Shown here piece after piece: positions 41,270-46,494 of a stretch of DNA of 46,494 nt. Source of the DNA: JACNIZ01 sp964344765 (GTDB lineage Bacteria; Planctomycetota; UBA1135); the NCBI GenBank assembly GCA_964344765.1, contig CAYFOM010000038.1, positions 1-46,494 of the forward strand, given 5' to 3'. The translations under genes and the position numbers were made by a program. Under the pieces are notes generated by a model. That model saw only the letters and a program-made list of their open reading frames with translations. It was not told the DNA's origin and ran no database searches. Position 1 is the stretch's first letter. Each line of letters starts with the position of its first letter.

Positions 41270-41692
41270 ATGGATACTATCCCTTACATGCGAACTCCCC
41301 TAAGCATGCTCCTTCTCAATAGATCCCTTTCCCTAATAGCCTTCCTCGGGCTCGGTGCGTTGATCTGCACGCTCGGGGTTTATCAATACACCGAGGTCAA
41401 CTACCTCCAGATCTTCGGTGCAGTCGCAGCCGGGTACGTTGCTGCTTTTTTCATTTTGCAGGCCACGCGCTCGATGATTGAGTTGGTCATGATGATTGGG
41501 CTGATCGCCGTCGTCGTATCGGGCATGGTTTATCTCGCCGGCAATACTTTTACCGATGGAATTCAGTTGGTGCTCTGGGGCATCGTTTGCGGTGCGGGTT
41601 ATGCGCCGATGATTTTGATCGGCATTGGTCAATGGGAAACACCGGAACGCCGCCAAGAGCTGATGGCTAAGGACGCGGCTCGGCGTTACTAA
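41270..41692 (+). CDS. small multi-pass membrane protein of unknown function
   Basis: A 140-residue protein with about four predicted membrane helices (LSLIAFLGLGALICTLGVY, LQIFGAVAAGYVAAFFILQ, MIELVMMIGLIAVVVSGMVYLAG, GIQLVLWGIVCGAGYAPMILIGI) and a short basic C-terminal tail (TPERRQELMAKDAARRY). ATG 41270 follows GAGG with a 6-base spacer; the frame also has TTG 41243 upstream and ATG 41288 downstream. No family recognised. It is divergent from the AGCS gene and convergent, with 9 bases between stops, with the M61-like peptidase gene. Confidence 0.65.
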   Translation: MDTIPYMRTPLSMLLLNRSLSLIAFLGLGALICTLGVYQYTEVNYLQIFGAVAAGYVAAFFILQATRSMIELVMMIGLIAVVVSGMVYLAGNTFTDGIQLVLWGIVCGAGYAPMILIGIGQWETPERRQELMAKDAARRY

Positions 41693-41701
41693 GTTCGACC
41701 G

Positions 41702-43225
41702 TTAATCCGCGGCAGTGAATTGGAAGAAGCGCTGCCGAAGTTCCTCCGCATCGACTTGATCGGTCGACGCTAGTGGACTGCCGTCGGGGTGGAAGCCAAT
41801 CCGGCTGAGGTAAGTTCGCGGATCGAAGGTATTCGGCTGCTCGACGTACTGCTGCCAAAACTCCTCCAGGTCGTGTGCTTCAAACCAATCCCGCAAATCG
41901 TCGAGGCTGACGTCGGGATGTTCTCGGCGCAGGAAGTCGCGCATCAATTGCGGAAGACCGGGTTTGCCGATCGCCCTTAGTTCTACGTCCATGGCGAAAG
42001 CCAGAATCGCGCCGCCTTTGTAGGCCATGGTTTCAATCGGGCCGTCGCCGTCGCGCCAATGATCGGTGCCGGCGAAGGAGATTTTGCCCCATGATGAGTT
42101 GTCGCGCGCTTCGTTGCCCAACTCAAGAATGCGCTGCCCAAACCACTGCTGGCTGATCAACCCGGCTGCGGCTAAATGCCACAGCGCAAAGTAATCGGTG
42201 AAGCCTTCGTGGAACCAAGTAAACGACTCGCCGCCGTTGACGTTGTTGCCCAGCCAAGTGTGATAAAACTCATGAGCAACAAAGTGGTAGTAGTAGGGGT
42301 TTGTTGCCTGCCAATCCGGCGTATCGCGCATGAATCCAAGCACCAATCCGTGCTCCGCGCCCATGCCGCCGCCACCGATGTCGGTGATGAAAACCAGCGA
42401 AGGATCGGGCGGCGGAACTTCCAGCACCTGGGTGATGTGGCGATCGAGTTCGACCACCAAATCCGCCACCGCCGACGCCGCCTTGAAGGCTTCGCCGTAT
42501 TGCAGCACCTGCAATTTCCGGTCGCCGAGCTTGCGCTTCTTCGTGCCGGTCAAATTGCCGATGTTTCGATCCTGCCGATCCAGCGGTTTGCCAAAAGCGA
42601 CAAAGCCATTGCCATCCGTAGGGTCGACGTCGATCACTTGCGGCGACTTGCTGATCCCCGCCCATCCGCTAGCAATCGGGCAGTTGCGCGGTGCCCGCAG
42701 GGTGACCTTCGACTTGACCTTGGCGGACCCGTGATCTTGATAAAGGGTAGGGAAGACGTTCCGCGTTTGGCCGAAGGAGTAAGTCGGCGACCAAGTGGGC
42801 AGCATGCCGTACCGGCTTTGCACCGCCGATCCGGCGCGTAACGGATGGATGGCGATTTGCACTTCAAAGCTGCCGTTCCAGTCGTCAGGGCGCAGCATCA
42901 ACAGCGAGTTGCCAGGGAAGGCGGGTACTTCCAGCGGCGGTTCGCAGTGAAGGACGTCGAGATAAAGCGAGTCGATTTCGCGCCAGTTACCCCAACTATT
43001 GAAAACCAAATTGGCCGCGCCTTGATTGGGGTCCAGGCCGCGGCCGCGGACGGTGAGCAGCCACGTCGGCCGGCTTTTCAGAGGAAAAGCAGTCGCGGGA
43101 TTGAACACCAACTCATATTCGATCGACGCCTGGGCACTGGCATGCGGCACGTCGAGCCCATCCGTGGTCCGTACAGAGCCGAACAGCAAAAGGAGCCCGA
43201 AGCCATGCAGCAGAAAATGTGCCAT
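41702..43225 (-). CDS. M61-like gluzincin metallopeptidase, exported
   Basis: A 507-residue exported zinc peptidase. Signal region MAHFLLHGFGLLLLFGS, then a beta-rich N-terminal domain (ASIEYELVFNPATAFPLKSRPTWLLTV). The catalytic motif is His318-Glu-Phe-Tyr-His322 (VAHEFYHTWLG), followed by the third ligand in WFHEGFTDYFAL (Glu340), as in M1/M61 aminopeptidases. A helical C-terminal part contains the LRREHPDVSLDDLRDWFEAHDLEEFWQQYV pattern common to M61 glycyl aminopeptidases. No C-terminal PDZ domain is visible, although many M61 members have one. Probable periplasmic aminopeptidase. It is followed by no recognisable terminator. Confidence 0.85.
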   Translation of the reverse strand: MAHFLLHGFGLLLLFGSVRTTDGLDVPHASAQASIEYELVFNPATAFPLKSRPTWLLTVRGRGLDPNQGAANLVFNSWGNWREIDSLYLDVLHCEPPLEVPAFPGNSLLMLRPDDWNGSFEVQIAIHPLRAGSAVQSRYGMLPTWSPTYSFGQTRNVFPTLYQDHGSAKVKSKVTLRAPRNCPIASGWAGISKSPQVIDVDPTDGNGFVAFGKPLDRQDRNIGNLTGTKKRKLGDRKLQVLQYGEAFKAASAVADLVVELDRHITQVLEVPPPDPSLVFITDIGGGGMGAEHGLVLGFMRDTPDWQATNPYYYHFVAHEFYHTWLGNNVNGGESFTWFHEGFTDYFALWHLAAAGLISQQWFGQRILELGNEARDNSSWGKISFAGTDHWRDGDGPIETMAYKGGAILAFAMDVELRAIGKPGLPQLMRDFLRREHPDVSLDDLRDWFEAHDLEEFWQQYVEQPNTFDPRTYLSRIGFHPDGSPLASTDQVDAEELRQRFFQFTAAD

Positions 43226-43252
43226 GGCATCGAGTCTACTTCGTTTAGACGC

Positions 43253-44941
43253 TTAAGGCGTAATGGTTATCGCAAGGGCAACCGAGGTATAGCGCCAAAG
43301 ATCCAGGCCGTAGCGACAAGCGGCGGCCAATGAATATTCCACTCCAATCAAAGAGGCCGGGATTGCTCCAGCCGGTGCAGTCAGCTGAATGGTGCCCTTG
43401 CCCTCGCTGTCCAAAACGCCGACGCCGTTTTGGATGATCGGCGGCAAATCGCCCAAGTAAGTTTGAACCAGCATCGAATCCAGGCTGAGCGGAACAAGCA
43501 AGCCATTCGGGAATTGCATCGGGCCGGTGCCGTGCGCACTGGCTAAGAGTTGGTAGGTATCGCCAGCTGCATGATCCGGGAAGTCGAGTTCATAGGTGAT
43601 GGAGCCGCCAGCGCTTTGCGAAAGCTCGCCCGAGGGTGCGCTGAGGAAGGTGTTGAAGCCGAAGCCGGTGATGGAACCCGCACCAAAGATTTGATCGGTG
43701 TCATTCGGACTGGAGTACATCAGCATGCGAGAAGACAGCGTTGCTCCGCCCTCAATATTGGCTACCTTCCATCCTGAATGTTTGACGGGGAGGTATTCAT
43801 ACTCGGTACGGATAAGGCTTCCGTCAAGGCCGGAATGAATGTGAACTTTGCCGGATTCGTAAGGCCCATCGGCAAAGGGTGCGCCAACCAAGATTTCTGG
43901 AATGAAGTCGCCGTCTAAATCACCGGCGTTAGCAACCGACCAACCAAACCGGGAAAATTCAGTGTCATAAATCATCAAGAGAAGGGCTCCGTCTACGCCG
44001 GACAGGACTTCCACTCCGTAGTTGGGATTACCGACCAATACATCAGGGGTTCCGTCCTGATTGAGGTCTGGAATAGCGGCCACACTGTACCCTAAGTAGC
44101 CGAAGGGTATAGTGCCTTCTTTTCTCCAGATCACACTCAGGTCTGCGCCTGACAGAAGATCGATGTCGCCGGCACCCTGATATCCTTGATTCTTTGATTC
44201 CGGGCTGCCTACGGCGAAGTCGTTGATCCCATCACCGGTGACGTCACCAACGTTTGCCATTGCAGCGCCAAACATGCCATTCCAAGAATCTCCCGTAGCA
44301 GTGGCCATGACCAGTCCGGTTGCGCCGGAGATCATTTGAACTTCGCCTTCAAACGCAGGGCCTCCCCAAAGGCTGCACACTAGAAAATCATCGTATCCGT
44401 CAAGATCGATGTCGCCTGCCCCACAAACCTCCGATCCAAACCAAACTTCCGCGGTTGCGGTCAATTGCATGAGTTCGCTGCCGTCGGCGCCGGAATAAAC
44501 GTAAATCCGTCCGTTCCACTGGCCGCCAACTTGGAATCTGGGTGCACCGACCAGGATGTCGTCGTGGCCGTCGGCGTTAATGTCGCCGCAAATGGTGGCG
44601 GAATCGCCAAAGTATGAATTGGGGGTGCCGAAGAAGGAATACAGCAGGCTGTTGTCAGCGCCCGAATAGACGTAGGCGCCGCCGGTTTTGGCGCCGGCGT
44701 GATCGAGGAACGGCGAGCTGGCGATGTAATCCGGAGTGCCGTCGGCATTGACGTCGCCACCGGTACCGATGTAGTAGCCCAATTGGCCCAGGGCTTGGCT
44801 TCCGTCGTGATGGAAGTTGTCTTCCCATTCGCCGCCGATGAATTGGGCGGAGCTGGCAAGCAGGAGGTTAGCGGTGGCTGTTGCTGGCAGGCAAAGAATG
44901 GCGGCAAGCAGAAGCAAGCTGGGGAGTAGAGGGCGTTTCAT
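43253..44941 (-). CDS. exported FG-GAP (integrin-like propeller) protein
   Basis: A 562-residue surface protein. Signal peptide MKRPLLPSLLLLAAILCLPATATA, then about seven FG-GAP repeats, each with a calcium-type D-x-[ND]-x-D-G-x-x-D loop and a V/A-G-x-P turn: DVNADGTPDY, DINADGHDDILVGAP, DIDLDGYDDFLV, DVTGDGINDFAVGSP, DLNQDGTPDVLVGNP and DLDGDFIPEILVGAP. Alternating strands contain YSGADGS-like motifs. The last 125 residues are a beta module (SQSAGGSITYELDF, VPLSLDSMLVQTYLG, IIQNGVGVLDSEGKG, SLAAACRYGLDLWRY) shared with the next gene. No enzyme motif; probably a calcium-stabilised adhesion or surface-layer-type protein. Tandem with its paralogue 47 bases upstream. Confidence 0.9.
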   Translation of the reverse strand: MKRPLLPSLLLLAAILCLPATATANLLLASSAQFIGGEWEDNFHHDGSQALGQLGYYIGTGGDVNADGTPDYIASSPFLDHAGAKTGGAYVYSGADNSLLYSFFGTPNSYFGDSATICGDINADGHDDILVGAPRFQVGGQWNGRIYVYSGADGSELMQLTATAEVWFGSEVCGAGDIDLDGYDDFLVCSLWGGPAFEGEVQMISGATGLVMATATGDSWNGMFGAAMANVGDVTGDGINDFAVGSPESKNQGYQGAGDIDLLSGADLSVIWRKEGTIPFGYLGYSVAAIPDLNQDGTPDVLVGNPNYGVEVLSGVDGALLLMIYDTEFSRFGWSVANAGDLDGDFIPEILVGAPFADGPYESGKVHIHSGLDGSLIRTEYEYLPVKHSGWKVANIEGGATLSSRMLMYSSPNDTDQIFGAGSITGFGFNTFLSAPSGELSQSAGGSITYELDFPDHAAGDTYQLLASAHGTGPMQFPNGLLVPLSLDSMLVQTYLGDLPPIIQNGVGVLDSEGKGTIQLTAPAGAIPASLIGVEYSLAAACRYGLDLWRYTSVALAITITP

Positions 44942-44988
44942 CTGTGGAGTGGGATGGCGTAGGTTTGAAGTGGAAATCTATGTTTTGG

Positions 44989-46488
44989 TTAAGGCGTAAT
45001 CGTTAACCCAATTGCCACGGAGGAATAGCGCCAAAGGTCCAAGCCATAGCGGCACGCAGCTGCCAAGGTGTACTCCACTCCAATCAATGAGGCTGGGATG
45101 ACCCCAGCCGGTGCATTAAGTTGAACGCTTGCCTTGCCTTCGCCATCCAAGGTGCCGACGCCGTTCTGGATGATCGGCGGCATGATGCCCAAGTAGGTTT
45201 GCACCAGCATTGAATCCAGGCTGAGTGGAACATTTATGCCGTTTGGGAATAGCGTCGGGCCGGACCCAAGACCGCTTGCTAAAAGCTGGTAGGTGTCACC
45301 TGCCGCATCATCGGGGAAGTTGATTTCGTAAGAAATGGAGCCGCCCGCGCTTTGCGACAACTCGCCGGTCGAGGCAGTCAGATAAGGATTGAAGCCGAAA
45401 CCGGTGACGGAGCCGGAATCGGTCGCATGGGTTGAGTCATTTGGACTGGAATACATCAGCATGTTTGGCGATAGCGTTGCTCCACCTTGAATATTGGCCA
45501 CTGCCCAACCCGATCGCTTGCCGGCAAGGGGTTCATCTACAGTGTCGATGTAGCTTCCGTCGGCGCCGGAATAAACGTAGACGCCGCCCGACTGTCCAAC
45601 GCCACCGGGTGATTCGTTGGGGGCTCCGGTTAAGAGATCGGCGATCAAGTCGCCATTTACATCGCCGGCATTCGCCACCGAATGGCCGAAATTCGATCCT
45701 TGATTCTGGCCTTCCACTCGAAGCAAGAGGCTTCCATCTGCACCAGACAAGATTTCGACTGCGCCGGCTGACCAGTTGTAGTCGGGAATTCCAACCACAA
45801 CTTCTCCAATCCCGTCGTGATTCAGGTCTGGGAAGGCGGCAACACTGGTTCCAAAGTGTTCCCAGGCGGCTGAATTTTTCTTCTTCCAAATCACGCTGAG
45901 GTCGGTGCCCGAAAGCAGCTCGACGGCGCCCGCTTCAGACTTGTTCAGGGTTTCCGAGCGTGGGCTGCCCACCGCGAAATCTTTGAAGCCATCTCCGTTG
46001 ACGTCACCCACGTCGGCAATCGAATGTCCGAAGCCGGCAAAAAATGTATCGCCGGTGGCAGTGGCAATCGTCCCCTGGGACTGGGACCACAGCAGAACCT
46101 GGCCCTGGTAGTGAATGCCACCTGTGCCCTCGGCCATAAGGATATCGCCATAGCCGTCCTGGTCGACGTCGCCGGCGCCGCAAACGCTAACTCCAAAATT
46201 CACATCCTGAAAATGTTTAATCGCACCGAACTCACTTCCGTCGGCACCGGAGTAAATAACAACCATCCCGATAGTCATATTATTTTCAGCGTGAGTCGGC
46301 GCACCGACCAAAATGTCGTCGACGCCGTCACCGTCGATGTCGCCGCCGAAGGCCGCCGACCAACCAAAGCTGGAGTCGGGTGGTCCAAAAAAAGAATAGA
46401 TCAGGCTATTGTCTGCACCCGAGTAGACGTTGGCATCGCCGTGATCTGCACCCCGTAGCCGGGCCAGTTCGAATTGCGCATATTCAGT
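44989..46488 (-). CDS. exported FG-GAP propeller protein, tandem paralogue, 5' partial
   Basis: Paralogue of the preceding gene with the same repeat order and C-terminal module: NIQGGATLSPNMLMYSSPNDS, SQSAGGSISYEINF, SLDSMLVQTYLG, SLAAACRYGLDLWRY. Repeats include DVDQDGYGDILMAEG, DVNGDGFKDFAVGSP, DLNHDGIGEVVVGIP and DVNGDLIADLLTGAP. The frame stays open to 46488 (RGADHGDANVYSGADNSL, matching the paralogue), then meets TAG at 46489-46491. The signal peptide and first repeat are therefore missing, cut by the window edge or by an indel near 46440-46490. Function as for its neighbour: probable calcium-bound surface propeller. Confidence 0.88.
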   Translation of the reverse strand, partial: TEYAQFELARLRGADHGDANVYSGADNSLIYSFFGPPDSSFGWSAAFGGDIDGDGVDDILVGAPTHAENNMTIGMVVIYSGADGSEFGAIKHFQDVNFGVSVCGAGDVDQDGYGDILMAEGTGGIHYQGQVLLWSQSQGTIATATGDTFFAGFGHSIADVGDVNGDGFKDFAVGSPRSETLNKSEAGAVELLSGTDLSVIWKKKNSAAWEHFGTSVAAFPDLNHDGIGEVVVGIPDYNWSAGAVEILSGADGSLLLRVEGQNQGSNFGHSVANAGDVNGDLIADLLTGAPNESPGGVGQSGGVYVYSGADGSYIDTVDEPLAGKRSGWAVANIQGGATLSPNMLMYSSPNDSTHATDSGSVTGFGFNPYLTASTGELSQSAGGSISYEINFPDDAAGDTYQLLASGLGSGPTLFPNGINVPLSLDSMLVQTYLGIMPPIIQNGVGTLDGEGKASVQLNAPAGVIPASLIGVEYTLAAACRYGLDLWRYSSVAIGLTITP

Positions 46489-46494
46489 CTAGTT

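Noticed and set aside
1..46494. tRNA, rRNA, CRISPR array, riboswitch or prophage genes
   Set aside because: Intergenic spaces are short and I saw no cloverleaf, regular repeat-spacer pattern or phage structural gene.

Overview
The window looks like a chromosomal segment of a free-living Planctomycetota bacterium. The reasons are the gene families: an ECF sigma factor carrying a membrane-anchored C-terminal extension, a BlaI regulator beside an M56 (BlaR1-like) peptidase with secretin-type domains, a cytochrome c gene coupled to a sugar-dehydrogenase-like/DUF1080 protein, FG-GAP propeller proteins, a lamin-tail-domain nuclease and a sialic acid cluster with a permuted mutarotase-symporter fusion. 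The class cannot be fixed from this sequence. GC is high (roughly 55-60% by eye), gene density is very high, and many gene pairs are convergent with only a few bases between stop codons. The sequence is a draft: there is a 100-N scaffold gap at 3093-3192, and two genes appear split by single-base deletions (around 4659 and 9171).

Layout. 65-4118: an AT-richer hypothetical gene, a secreted endonuclease I/lamin-tail protein interrupted by the gap, and a secreted helical protein. 4213-7490: an ECF sigma factor fused, after correction of a one-base deletion, to a membrane segment and a large extracytoplasmic carboxypeptidase-regulatory-like region. 7491-7834: a gene-free spacer holding a 27-bp perfect hairpin and a minus-strand terminator. 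7835-13019: an exported M24 peptidase, a hybrid histidine kinase, a small beta-rich protein and a gamma-carbonic anhydrase. 13027-17260: a DUF4185-like propeller protein, asparagine synthase B and two nitroreductases. 17261-18392: a complete insertion sequence with 27-bp terminal inverted repeats, sitting exactly between two convergent stop codons. 18393-25598: a lipobox-bearing barrel-like protein, a DUF4139 protein, an alpha/beta hydrolase, and the cytochrome c / dehydrogenase-DUF1080 pair.

25595-36494 is the most coherent functional block: a GntR/FCD regulator (with an endonuclease-phosphatase lipoprotein and a CPBP protease behind it) is divergent from a plus-strand sialic acid operon. 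The operon encodes a giant SGNH esterase-sialidase-sialidase protein, N-acetylneuraminate lyase, a Kelch mutarotase fused to an SSS sodium symporter, and N-acylglucosamine 2-epimerase. Together these could de-O-acetylate and cleave host or algal sialoglycans, equilibrate the sugar anomers, import Neu5Ac with sodium, split it to ManNAc and pyruvate, and convert ManNAc to GlcNAc. Adjacent genes overlap or nearly touch, which implies co-translation.

36493-46494: a BlaI/M56 regulatory pair with a clear dyad operator, an AGCS-type sodium:amino acid symporter with its own terminator, a small membrane protein, an M61-like metallopeptidase, and two tandem FG-GAP propeller proteins. The propeller proteins share a C-terminal module with each other and, more distantly, with the nuclease at the start of the window. 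No tRNA, rRNA or CRISPR array was seen.
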